The notes under the pieces were generated by a model that was given only the letters and a program-made list of their open reading frames with translations, did no database searches and was not told the DNA's origin. Below, in pieces: positions 8,555 to 16,549 of a DNA stretch of 64,000 nt (position 1 is its first letter; each line of letters opens with the position of its first letter). The position numbers and the translations under genes were made by a program. The DNA is from Peribacillus frigoritolerans (GTDB lineage: Bacteria > Bacillota > Bacilli > Bacillales > DSM-1321), in assembly GCF_040250305.1 (NCBI RefSeq), contig NZ_CP158190.1:4496001-4560000 (forward strand). Reading direction: 5' to 3'.

Positions 8555-8579
8555 GACCTTAACTTTTTTCGTTAAGGTC
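8555..8579 (-). terminator. terminator after the YezG unit
   Basis: GACCTTAAC pairs with GTTAAGGTC around TTTTTTC, with TTTTCATTG following on the minus strand. It lies between the YezG unit and the WHH toxin fragment. Confidence 0.65.
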
Positions 8580-8605
8580 ATACACAAGCTTTGCTTGTCC
8601 TCCAT

Positions 8606-8719
8606 TATTCTTTTTTAAGGTATTCTTCTAAAATACTCTTATCATATTCAGATTCAGGTAAGTAAGTCATATAGTTAATCACATTAAAAGTTATTGGAGC
8701 TGGTTTATCTCTAGTCATT
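8606..8719 (-). CDS. 37-aa small ORF overlapping the yezG stop
   Basis: An ATG-started frame (MTRDKPAPITFNVINYMTYL..., ending in EEYLKKE) overlaps the yezG stop codon and ends before the terminator at 8555-8579. The overlap suggests translational coupling. It could be the tail of a decayed second immunity gene rather than a real peptide. No family recognised. Confidence 0.35.
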
Positions 8720-9190
8720 TTTATTATTTACATAGTTTTGTACAAACTGTCTATTTTTCTCACTTTGAGGCAACAAGCCTAAATGTTGATATTCAAAAAT
8801 CATTTGTCGTTGAGTCGGCGATATTTTTGAGTTTATTACGTCTTCATAATTATAATGAATATTTATCTTTCCAGGATACTGCAATGTTAAGGTTAAATTT
8901 GTCCATGCCTCTTGATCATTCTTAATAAATATTTGTCTTAAATCACTAAACTTTGTTTGTAATTCCAATAACAAGTCATCGTAAGTTTTTTCATTCACCC
9001 TATATTTTTCAGGAATATCATGAGAATAAATAAAATCCTCATTCTCAGAAGTATTGAAATAAAAGTACACCTCTCTAGAACTATCCAATATTTCAGCATA
9101 CAAGTAAATCTCATACCATTTACCATCTGGTATCATACTTAAAACATGCTCTGCTATCATGGGATACATCTGATCCATCTGTTGCTCCAT
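8711..9190 (-). CDS. yezG: YezG-family (DUF600) immunity protein
   Basis: The 159-aa protein begins MEQQMDQMYPMIAEHVLSMI at the ATG at 9190, behind the GGGGGG that ends the toxin gene. It has the YezG/EsaG pattern: YEIYLYAEI, then VYFYF, IPEKYRVNEKTYDDLLLELQ, INIHYNYEDVINS, and FEYQHLGLLPQSEKNR. YezG and S. aureus EsaG are the immunity proteins of YeeF and EsaD nuclease toxins. The toxin tail just upstream is of that type, so the cognate pair is preserved. Confidence 0.88.
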   Translation of the reverse strand: MEQQMDQMYPMIAEHVLSMIPDGKWYEIYLYAEILDSSREVYFYFNTSENEDFIYSHDIPEKYRVNEKTYDDLLLELQTKFSDLRQIFIKNDQEAWTNLTLTLQYPGKINIHYNYEDVINSKISPTQRQMIFEYQHLGLLPQSEKNRQFVQNYVNNKND

Positions 9191-9197
9191 AACTTCA

Positions 9198-9944
9198 CTA
9201 ACCCCCAATTTGATTTTGTATTGTGACCTTCTTGGCTCTACCAGCGTCGATTGAGTACTCAACCATAATACTATCAGGCCTAGCAGAATTACCAATGTAT
9301 TGAGGTTTTAATTTTACTTTTACGCTTTCTTTTCTGTCTAATGCTGATGCCCATTCTTGTTCCAACTGATGCCATTTACCCCCAGCTTCATTTATTTGGG
9401 AATTCATCGGGACTAAGTTATCAATATCTCCAGAACCTTTAAATTGACTGGCGATTAAATGCCCGCCATCATCTCTCTCTGGATAATCGCCTCTGATTCT
9501 GTCTGATTCACCCACATTACTTTGAGCATATTGATTTCTCTTTCCTGTGCCAAGTTTTAATTCAGCTTCGACACTATCAATACGACTAAATTCATTGGTT
9601 TCATAGTTGTATCCTTCTTTTGTTTTGTACTTTACATTCGGTTGTAATACTTTTTTGTTACCAATCTTACGAATTTGTGTTCCATAAGGAATCTCAACTC
9701 TATTAGCATTACCCGTACCCTTATTATTAAGTTCAGACTCCACTCTCGCCATCGAAATTAACTGTTCTTTTAATCCAGTACCATTAACCACATTATAAGG
9801 TACTCCCCCTGCCAACGACAGTTGGTTTTTAGGATTGTATGGCAATAGGTTAGGGATAGTGGCCAGTTCTTTTGCCTTAGTTGCACCTTTCACTGCAGCC
9901 GCTTTTGTTGTCGCTAACCCAAGGTTTGTGACAAAATCCCAAAA
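9198..9944 (-). pseudogene. YeeF-like nuclease toxin, truncated
   Basis: The open frame begins in the linker (KELATIPNLLPYNPKNQLSL, then VPYNVVNGTGLKEQL) and carries a DNA/RNA non-specific endonuclease domain of the YeeF/EsaD type: RDDGGHLIASQFKGSGDIDN, then LVPMNSQINEAGGKWHQLE. The DGGHLI histidine is the expected catalytic residue. Upstream only WDFVT and a sharply deleted TTKAAA join remain, so the LXG secretion domain is lost. The nuclease domain itself looks intact, and an internal ATG at 9893 could still start it. Confidence 0.8.
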
Positions 9945-9947
9945 ACA

Positions 9948-10020
9948 AAAGCTCTTTACTCGGCACTAGGTAGCCCAAAACAAAAGAGAAACCTTGAAAG
10001 GCTTTTAGCCAATCAAGTTT
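9948..10020 (-). repeat. cassette boundary block with terminator
   Basis: AAAAGCTCTTTACTCGGCAC, TAGGTAGCCC and the AAACCTTGA/TCAAGTTT hairpin (9989-10020) repeat the block seen at 7050-7122. It ends the CdiI-like unit. Confidence 0.75.
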
Positions 10021-10034
10021 TCCTCATAATAAGT

Positions 10035-10337
10035 CTATTTTGTTTTAACAGCTTCTTTTATTTGTTCAATTACTTGGTTTAGCCACTGAAGTGGTTCTAA
10101 ACCAAGAGCGGGAAAGTACACACCATCTGCACAAGATTGAACGTATTCATTCTTTTCGATATCAGAATACTCACTTCCAATAAAATCTGTTAAAAAGACA
10201 ATAGCGGATTCCAGATACTCTTTACTTTCCTCAGTTAATAACTCTTCTAATGCCTCTTCTGGAGATTCAATATCCTGATGAAAAGTTCCAGCCAAGAACT
10301 GAAAAGCAGGTTCTTCTAGTTTGTTAGAAGACAACAT
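10035..10337 (-). CDS. CdiI-like contact-inhibition immunity protein
   Basis: The 100-aa helical protein has [20 protein letters not shown] near residues 12-31 and [20 protein letters not shown] near 69-88. FLAGxFHQD is characteristic of the CdiI_2 immunity family of contact-dependent inhibition systems. AAAGGA lies nine bases before the ATG. It is preceded by a BECR-like RNase toxin tail, giving a plausible matched pair. Confidence 0.75.
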   Translation of the reverse strand: MLSSNKLEEPAFQFLAGTFHQDIESPEEALEELLTEESKEYLESAIVFLTDFIGSEYSDIEKNEYVQSCADGVYFPALGLEPLQWLNQVIEQIKEAVKTK

Positions 10338-10356
10338 AACATCTCATCCTTTAGTA

Positions 10357-10548
10357 TTAATTTGGATAACCAGTTAGAATATAATTCCCTTCTCCATCCT
10401 TTTTCAAGATAATTCTAGTATTTGTCATATTTTCAACAGTTGTATAGCCTCTTTTCACACCACGTCCAATGACTTCGGTTCCTTCATCAGTCAAGACTAA
10501 GTTTGACTTGCTTTTAGGATTACTCTGCCAAGATAAAAAATCTAGGAT
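10357..10548 (-). pseudogene. BECR-like RNase toxin C-terminal tail
   Basis: The frame reads FLSWQSNPKSKSNLVLTDEG, then TEVIGRGVKRGYTTVENMTN, then IILKKD and YILTGYPN with a stop. A terminal ILTGYP after a beta-rich segment is typical of CdiA-CT/barnase-EndoU-colicin-RelE (BECR) ribonuclease toxins. A stop codon upstream cuts it off from any linker. Stop and CdiI start are about 20 bases apart. Confidence 0.55.
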
Positions 10549-10586
10549 TGCTTAATCCAGTTAAATGTAGCTCTCTATGAGTATCA

Positions 10587-11024
10587 TTATTCAGATACAT
10601 ATAAGTTATTTAAGAACTCATCAAAACTATCTGCGAGGATAAACATATTCCCCATTTCGTCCTCTAGTTCTATATCATGAAACCAAAAATATACCTTTCC
10701 CTGATACTCTCCACTAACCCCTAATAGAATCTCATTTCCTCCTGGATCATTAGCAATTGAAATAAAATCTTCTGGTATTTCTCCTTCTAAAACCTCAAAA
10801 ACTTTACCTAAATTACTTTTCATATCCCTAATCCCATAAAACTTATTGACTAAACTTTCTCCTTCATCATCAGAGATTTTAAAGCTAGATTCTTGAGGAT
10901 ATCCTCCATTGTATTCTAGTAGAAAATCAACATATTGTTTAGGTAGCGTAACATCATACTCTTGTTCAAATTGTTTTATATCTTGTAAAGAAATCTTTGG
11001 ATTTTCACTAATCATTTTTGCCAT
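10587..11024 (-). CDS. SMI1/KNR4 (SUKH) immunity protein, WHH cassette 2
   Basis: The 145-aa paralogue of 7216-7650 has LPKQYVDFLLEYNGGYPQES, FYGIRDMKSNLGK, FISIANDPGGNEILLGV and YFWFHDIELEDEM. The ATG follows TAGGAG. It is preceded by a second WHH toxin tail, and the toxin-immunity pairing is the same as in cassette 1. Confidence 0.85.
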   Translation of the reverse strand: MAKMISENPKISLQDIKQFEQEYDVTLPKQYVDFLLEYNGGYPQESSFKISDDEGESLVNKFYGIRDMKSNLGKVFEVLEGEIPEDFISIANDPGGNEILLGVSGEYQGKVYFWFHDIELEDEMGNMFILADSFDEFLNNLYVSE

Positions 11025-11034
11025 GCTCTCACTC

Positions 11035-11200
11035 CTATATCCTTACTTATTTTCCCCATTAATTTTTGATGACCACCAATGTGTCTAAACTCTCTGTGAA
11101 TGTCTTCATCTACTAGCATCATAGTTTTTCCATCTCCATGATGATGCCAAGTATAACCTTCTGGTGGCTTCCTAATATCTCTTATTGGTGGATCAATATT
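11035..11200 (-). pseudogene. second WHH-type toxin tail
   Basis: The frame gives IRKPPEGYTWHHHGDGKTMM, then LVDEDIHREFRHIGG, close to the tail at 7666-7800. A one-base deletion after GGTGG replaces the expected PSKVNGK ending. The sequence upstream is unrelated, so only about 50 codons survive. Confidence 0.7.
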
Positions 11201-11369
11201 CTAATAAACTTGGATTATGGATTGTTTATTTTGGTCATTTCACCTAGCTTCTCAAACCAACAATCCAATATCACCGCTGTATGTTGGAACTTGTGTAAAT
11301 CTGGTCTTATATAAATATACGTATCTCTTCTCTTCAGAAAACCTCACCCTTATTTTAGTTTAAACTGAC

Positions 11370-11456
11370 AAAGCAAGACAGAGAATTTCGGCAACCTTAG
11401 GTCGAGAGTTAGTCTCTAGGGACTCGCAAGGGTACGAAAGCCTATCCATTCTCTAT
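11370..11456. ncRNA. possible structured RNA or ribozyme relic
   Basis: AGAGAAT and ATTCTCT close a region with inner pairings (GAGAGTTAGTCTC and AGTCTCTAGGGACT). It includes CTCGCAAGGGTACGAAAGCC on the plus strand, which loosely recalls group II intron domain sequences. There is no reverse transcriptase and no domain V. This is a tentative note only. Confidence 0.2.
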
Positions 11457-11474
11457 CTTTAACCGTTATAAAAT

Positions 11475-11804
11475 GGCTTGATGTTTGCCATCTGCAATTA
11501 CATCTTGCAATAGTAATCGTTGTATGTACGTAAAAGTTGCGAAAAATAATAAATGGCAGGGAGAAAGCGAAAGTAGGATTTTGGAGAATAGACATGGTGG
11601 TAATTGGTCATATTTTGGTATTAACTGCATATGACAAGCGGTTAATAGGACATACGTTTTAAAGTAGATTGTATACACTTTGTAATTTCATATAACATAG
11701 TATAGCGATTACAAGGGTTACCTCTGTTCTCTAAACAAAAAGCAGTTCGTTCGGCACTAGACCCCCATAAAGAAGCCTTGAATAGCGTTAGCCGATCAAG
11801 GTTT
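11475..11804 (-). repeat. extended cassette boundary block, copy 1
   Basis: Starting near ATAGTAATCGTTGTATGTAC, the block matches 16250-16538 over about 250 bases with gaps and ends in GCAGTTCGTTCGGCAC and the AAGCCTTGA/TCAAGGTTTT hairpin (11773-11804). No credible gene lies in it. It closes the SUKH-4 unit. Confidence 0.65.
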
Positions 11805-11866
11805 TCATACATCTGAAAATATTCTTCTGTATCTATAATATTAAATGTAATATTACCCTATATATT

Positions 11867-12421
11867 TTATTCACTAAAGCTGACAAGTTCTTCTTCCCAG
11901 AACCCACCTTGAGTTAAAGAAACAGCGTCAATTTGATGAAAGCTCTTGGAAATCCAGTCTAACAACTCTTTAGTTGTATTTTTTTCAAGATAGGCTCTTC
12001 TTCCATTAACAGCTTTAACCTTTTTTATAAATTCTACATAGAGAAGCAAAGACTCTGCAAAATTTGCTATTGTAGCATTTATTAATACACTATTATTTTC
12101 ATTATCATAATCAATATATACGACCTCAGAGTTAGATTCATTAATACACACTGGATATCCGCTACCAGTATACCCTAAATATATAAACCTATCATACATT
12201 TTTCCTAAACTATTATTTTTTTCGGTTAGTCTAATCCCCCCACCGTTGGTTGAAGATTCGAATGTTAGAAAAGGTGGAGCAGACTCAGGTAACCCTGCTT
12301 TAATTAAAAAACTTTTGGTTTCATTAGTTAAGGAAAATGAATTAATATTAGATTCATCATAATTAACCAAACCATAGGTGTCACTATTCCATTTGTCCAA
12401 AAACTCCTGTGGCGAAATCAT
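11867..12421 (-). CDS. SUKH-4 family immunity protein
   Basis: The 184-aa protein has LTNETKSFLIKAGLPESAPP near residues 31-50, then DRFIYLGYTGSGYPVCINES and VVYIDYDNEN, with a terminal helical part. AGLPESAPPFLTF followed by a YLG..G..I pattern fits SUKH-4. GGAGG precedes the ATG. A decayed toxin tail lies directly upstream. Confidence 0.75.
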   Translation of the reverse strand: MISPQEFLDKWNSDTYGLVNYDESNINSFSLTNETKSFLIKAGLPESAPPFLTFESSTNGGGIRLTEKNNSLGKMYDRFIYLGYTGSGYPVCINESNSEVVYIDYDNENNSVLINATIANFAESLLLYVEFIKKVKAVNGRRAYLEKNTTKELLDWISKSFHQIDAVSLTQGGFWEEELVSFSE

Positions 12422-12477
12422 ATTTTATACCTCCACTATTTATTAATAATTTACTTCAGTTGATTGCTTGTAATAAC

Positions 12478-12705
12478 TTTATGGTTTCTTTTCAGACGTA
12501 AATACTTCTCCCATTTCAGTCAACGGGTCGTTCCCCCTAATATTGTGTTCTTTCTCAAAATTGTGTATTCCTCTATAGCCTTTATGCAATGATTGTGGAA
12601 CCGTAGCTATCGATTAGCTTGTTTCCAATAATCATCAGTTTCAGGAGTAATTTTCGTTGTATCATACGAGTTTTTGTACGTTGGATCGTTAATTTGCCTT
12701 AATCG
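12478..12705 (-). pseudogene. decayed toxin C-terminal tail
   Basis: Two frames separated by a break read PTYKNSYDTTKITPETDDYW and then ATVPQSLHKGYRGIHNFEKE, NIRGNDPLTEMGEVF and a stop. LHxGYxxxHNxEK...IRGNDPL looks like a nuclease-type toxin ending, but I cannot assign the family. It sits 57 bases before its likely partner, the SUKH-4 gene. Confidence 0.5.
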
Positions 12706-12715
12706 AACGCATCAC

Positions 12716-12865
12716 AATAACCTCCAAGAATGATGATTTCCCTCCAGTCTTGGAGGCTGCTTTTTCAAAGGTCTTTATTTATTGGCGATCGAAAGGCCCT
12801 ACTCATAAGGGTCGGCACTACAGAAGCGTGATTTTCATCCATCGCTACACGCAGCTCAAAATTCC
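12716..12865. pseudogene. stray esterase 3' end with its terminator
   Basis: A plus-strand hairpin CCTCCAAGA/TCTTGGAGG followed by CTGCTTTTT is next to a minus-strand fragment reading AMDENHASVVPTLMSRAF. Both match 24355-24500, where the same terminator adjoins an esterase fragment (AMDKNHASVVSPIKSR). This non-array sequence was therefore copied into, or out of, the toxin array. The rest of 12866-13022 holds only a weak AAAGCAC/GTGCTTT hairpin (about 12888-12930). Confidence 0.6.
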
Positions 12866-13022
12866 TTTTTTAAACATTTGGTATTAAAGGCGAAAAAGCA
12901 CCTGTTTCCTAAAAGGCAACCAAGTGCTTTCATCCGGTTCTTGATAGAATAACTTATAAAGTCATTGTAACCATTTTATTGTACTATCCAATAGCAATTA
13001 CATTAACTAAAAAGTCACTTTT

Positions 13023-13532
13023 CTATTCTTTTTCATCTATCTTCCGCTTTAAATATTCAGCAATTTCTGTTTGCCCTCTTTCAATAGCAAATTCATAAGC
13101 TCCCATATCTTTCATAGTATCCCCTGTATATTTAACAGTAATATCAATACCATTTTGAACAAGATACTTTACAATATCAAGGTGCCCACCATAAATCGCT
13201 GAGAATAGAGGATTTCTATTTGGGTCACTAACATCTAATATTGCACCATTATCAAATAAGTACTCTACAATACTAATTTCACCTTCACTAGCTGCATGTG
13301 CAATAGTCGCCGACTTTGGTACGCCTTCGTTTATGTTAATATCCATACCCGATTCAACTAGAAATTTTATCATATCCAGTTTACCAGCTCTAGCCGCAAC
13401 ATGTAGCCACGTTCCAAAAGGTGTTACAAAATCAAGTAAACTTTTCTCAGTAATAATGATCTCTTTCGCTTGTTCTAAATCACCATTCTTAATTAAATCA
13501 AAGATTTTTATTGCTTTTTCCTTATTATCCAT
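13023..13532 (-). CDS. ankyrin-repeat immunity-like protein, paralogue
   Basis: The 169-aa protein has the same repeat layout as 4244-4762: TPFGTWLHVAARAGKLDMIK, IAHAASEGEISIVEYLF, RNPLFSAIYGGHLDIVKYLV and YEFAIERGQTEIAEYLKRKI. The last repeat is almost identical between the two, while the middle diverges, as expected if they bind different toxins. AGGAGG precedes the ATG. Confidence 0.8.
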   Translation of the reverse strand: MDNKEKAIKIFDLIKNGDLEQAKEIIITEKSLLDFVTPFGTWLHVAARAGKLDMIKFLVESGMDININEGVPKSATIAHAASEGEISIVEYLFDNGAILDVSDPNRNPLFSAIYGGHLDIVKYLVQNGIDITVKYTGDTMKDMGAYEFAIERGQTEIAEYLKRKIDEKE

Positions 13533-13605
13533 AGAATCCTCCTAAAATATCTTTATTTCATTGATGCTACTTCTCACCTAGTAGCTTAAGCATATCAACT
13601 AAAAG

Positions 13606-13637
13606 AAACCTTAAATGGTAAATAGCCATTCAAGGTT
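13606..13637 (-). terminator. cassette-family terminator
   Basis: AAACCTTAAATGG faces CCATTCAAGGTT with one mismatch. It follows the Im9-like gene. Confidence 0.65.
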
Positions 13638-13662
13638 ATACTAATACATGTTTTAAATACAG

Positions 13663-13875
13663 TTATGTTTCTTCTTTATATGCTAAGGCAATCTCTACTA
13701 CGTCCACTGGTGATAAATCCTCATCATTCAAAAAAATTAAGTCACTAGGGGCTGGATGAGGAACATTGTTTTCAAAAATTTCTATGTATGCACTCACTTC
13801 TTCATCAGAAAGCTTAGGATTACATATTTTATTTACTAATTCAACTAATTCCTCTTTAGATAACTTTTTACTCAT
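13663..13875 (-). CDS. colicin E-type (Im7/Im9-like) immunity protein
   Basis: The 70-aa four-helix-type protein aligns with Im9: SKEELVELVNKICNPKLSDE, then EIFENNVPHPAPSDLIF, then LSPVDVVEIALAYK. In Im9 the corresponding parts are EFLQLVTTICNAD, EHPSGSDLIYYP and DSPSGIVNTVKQW. The HPxxSDLI helix III motif is the DNase-binding core. Im proteins inhibit colicin-type HNH DNases. GGGGAGGAG precedes the ATG. No matching HNH DNase remains upstream. Confidence 0.8.
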   Translation of the reverse strand: MSKKLSKEELVELVNKICNPKLSDEEVSAYIEIFENNVPHPAPSDLIFLNDEDLSPVDVVEIALAYKEET

Positions 13876-13902
13876 TTTTTTCTCCTCCCCTTAATTACTG
13901 CC

Positions 13903-13962
13903 CTTTCCAAGATGATAAGCAGGGTCTAAAATATTTAGAATACCACATCCTCATGATATAAC
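13903..13962 (-). pseudogene. very short toxin tail remnant
   Basis: About 19 codons (GCGILNILDPAYHLGKGSN and stop) lie just before the ribosome site of the Im9-like gene, where a toxin end is expected. The remainder of 13963-14190 is non-coding in all frames. Too little is left to name a domain. Confidence 0.35.
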
Positions 13963-14197
13963 CAGGTACATGGAGGACTCAAGGGAGATATATTCGGCTA
14001 GAAGAGAATTAAACTAGTTGGACAATCGCAATCTTCGCTTTATGAGTAATGTTTTTGAGCTTTTTCGTTTAGAGGATATGGGATTACATAAAGTTGTATT
14101 ATTTTTTTTTCCATTATAAAAGATAGAACCAACTTTTATTTCGGATACCCCATTACTTTATCTAGATCTATAAAACCTATTTCTTAGGTTCTTTGTA

Positions 14198-14521
14198 TCA
14201 TTCGTGAATTTTGTTTCTCCATATTAGCATAAGTTCTTTAAATTGTTCAGTTTCCATTTCATTCTCATTTGGCTTATCGAAGATATAAAAGTGATGAAGA
14301 ACCGTTGTATCTTTTTTTATCAAGACACTGGTAGCATTCCCTCCTATTTCAAATTCATCGTATTCACCTTCCATTACTTTCTCAACAATATCAATATACT
14401 CATCCACTTCTGTTTCAAATACAATATCTTCAATGAAGTCTGAGAAAAGGTTAATTTCTTGTGGTAGGATTATTCTTAGATATCCTAATGGGTTTCTTTT
14501 AAATTCATGCGAATATTCCAT
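14198..14521 (-). CDS. small acidic immunity-like protein, copy B
   Basis: The 107-aa protein is virtually identical to 930-1274 apart from the first residues and the C-terminal end. The ATG lies two bases after the stop of the SUKH gene at 14524-14958 and has no own ribosome site, so it is translated by coupling. The arrangement suggests this copy is the embedded, older context. Confidence 0.6.
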   Translation of the reverse strand: MEYSHEFKRNPLGYLRIILPQEINLFSDFIEDIVFETEVDEYIDIVEKVMEGEYDEFEIGGNATSVLIKKDTTVLHHFYIFDKPNENEMETEQFKELMLIWRNKIHE

Positions 14522-14523
14522 TT

Positions 14524-14958
14524 TTAATCTATATCGATATAATATTTATCGTCATCCATAATTTTTCTTAAAAATTCTTCAAAAGAATCAGCTATTTTTA
14601 TCTCGTCGTAATAAATAGAATTATGTTTTTCGTCACCTAATTCAATAAGTAACAAGGCACTTTCATTTGCTTCAAAAAAAATTAATTTATCCTCCTCAAG
14701 TTCTTCATATAATTCTATATCTGGAACAAATTCAAAATCATTAACTTTTAATCTAGCATCTCTTATAGAAGCGGGTCCCATAATCCGATTGATATTATAT
14801 TCAGATTTTCTAAGAAAACCATAACCAACTTCTATAAGAAATTCTCTTAAATCACAAGGGAATTTTAGTCCTAAGGTTGTTTCAACTTCTTCAATTTCTT
14901 TTTCACTTACTGGGAAAAACTGATTACCATCTTGATTCTTAATAAAATCAAATCTCAT
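14524..14958 (-). CDS. SMI1/KNR4 (SUKH) immunity protein
   Basis: The 144-aa protein has VSEKEIEEVETTLGLKFPCD, then LREFLIEVGYGFL, then KLIFFEANESALLLIEL and a terminal SFEEFLRKIM. Its ribosome site GGAGGT is formed by the final codons of the HNH toxin pseudogene ending at 14962. It is the probable partner of that HNH nuclease. Confidence 0.8.
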   Translation of the reverse strand: MRFDFIKNQDGNQFFPVSEKEIEEVETTLGLKFPCDLREFLIEVGYGFLRKSEYNINRIMGPASIRDARLKVNDFEFVPDIELYEELEEDKLIFFEANESALLLIELGDEKHNSIYYDEIKIADSFEEFLRKIMDDDKYYIDID

Positions 14959-14961
14959 TAA

Positions 14962-16192
14962 TTACTTACCTCCTTTAAATAATTCATTGGCTGGAGAGCC
15001 AATACCATGGATACCGGATTGGTGTTCGTTTGGAAATTTTGCAGGATGTATATTCCACCATTCATGTTCTCCTTAGAAAATATTCTCAATTATATGATGA
15101 GCATCATATTTATCTCCTTTTCTTCGAATTGGTTCACCGGTCTTCTCTGAAATAACATCTTCAGTATAAGTCGGCCATTTTTGTCCAGTATTTATTTCCC
15201 ACTCCTCAATCAGCTTATCTTTAACTTTATTAAATACTCGTCGATGTTTTCTTGTTTCAGCAGGTGATAACTTTACATATTCTCTATTTCTTAACGCTTC
15301 CTTCAATTTTTCTTTCTGATTTTTAGGTAACTCTTTGCCTGTTCGTAGTTCTATATCTCTAATATATTTTTTATATTAAATCAAAATCTACTTTAACAGT
15401 TATACCCGTACCCCTACCACTAACTTCCGACTCCACTTTCGCCATAGAAATTAACTGATCCTTCAACCCCGTACCAATAACCACATTATAAGGTACTCCC
15501 CCTGCCAACGACAGTTGGTTTTTAGGATTGTAAGGTAATAGATTGGGAATTGAGGCTAATTCTTTTGCCTTTGTAACGCCTTTTATTGCTGCCGCTTTTG
15601 TAGTGACTACCCCAGTCTTCGATACGGCTCCCGCTCCTTTTGTCCCCACTACTGATGTGACGACTGTTCCGAGGGCATAGGATACCCAATGTGCCCGCGA
15701 ATAGGCATCGCCATTAACCATATCTCTTTCATATGAGTCGGAGATGGACTTGGATATATATTTATAGGTTTTTATCGGGTGCATGATTGAATTTGCTACG
15801 CCTTCAACCGTTTCGCCAGGATCTGTTACAAAATCCCAAACTCCTGTCACGAAGTCTTTTCCTACATCATAAAGGCCTACGCCGATTCCTTTTGCAATGT
15901 CTGCGGTTTGCTTGGACGCTTCTAGCTGCATGACATATTGCTGCTGGGTGGTCGCTAAGTTTTCATACCCGATCTGCTTGGCGATTTTGAGGAACTCATC
16001 TGGATCTGTTACATGATTGAGTTGTGCCATCAAGTCTTTGATCCGACGATTCTCCTCTTCCTCTTTCTTAACCTTGAGATATTGCGCGGTTTCTTTTTTC
16101 CTTACTTCTAGGTTTTTATAGGCTTCACTATTTTTATAAGCTGCTGCATTAAAATAGAGCGGGGATACTTCTCCTCCCCTTGTACTGGATAC
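14962..16192 (-). pseudogene. LXG toxin with HNH tail: truncated, frameshifted and interrupted
   Basis: From 16192 the frame follows the intact toxin from YFNAAAYKNSEAYKNLE through the linker (LLPYNPKNQLSLAGGVPYNV). The LXG domain (first about 200 residues) is missing. A frameshift near 15371 leads into KYIRDIELRTGKELPKNQKE, and an in-frame TAA interrupts AHHIIENIF and GEHEWWNIHPAKFPNEHQSG. The domain GDKYDAHHIIENxFxGEHEWWNIHPAK is an HNH nuclease. One stop and one indel are enough to silence it. Confidence 0.85.
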
Positions 16193-16195
16193 TCA

Positions 16196-16538
16196 TCAAC
16201 ATTAGAAAACAGTATGCAAAGTGTTGGACATCGACATTCGGATGTTAATAGAGGTTAAATAGCCTCTCGCCATAGTAATCGTTCTATTTACGTAAAAGAT
16301 GTGAAAAATTTTAATAGGCAAGGGAAAGCAAAGGTAAACTATTCAAAGATGGAAATGGTGATAAGAAGTAAATTAGTACATACATTTTAAAATGATTTGT
16401 ACGCACTATATAAATTGGCCTAACATCATATAGGACTTACAAGGGATATCTCTACTATCTGGATAAAGAGCGGTTTATTCGGCACTGGGTAGCCAAACAT
16501 AAAAAGAAACCTTGATAGGCTAGCAGCCAGTCAAGGTT
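16196..16538 (-). repeat. extended cassette boundary block, copy 2
   Basis: Contains an AGAGG/CCTCT hairpin at 16250-16268, then ATAGTAATCGTTCTATTTAC, GAGCGGTTTATTCGGCACTG, GGTAGCC and the AAACCTTGA/TCAAGGTT terminator (16507-16538). It matches 11475-11804 and, in its last third, 7008-7122 and 9948-10020. There is no gene in this gap. Confidence 0.7.
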
Positions 16539-16549
16539 CTTGTGCGTAT

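Noticed and set aside
11466..11678. 70-codon open frame on the minus strand
   Set aside because: It lies in the boundary block repeated at 16250-16475, where the frame is not kept, and it has no ribosome site.
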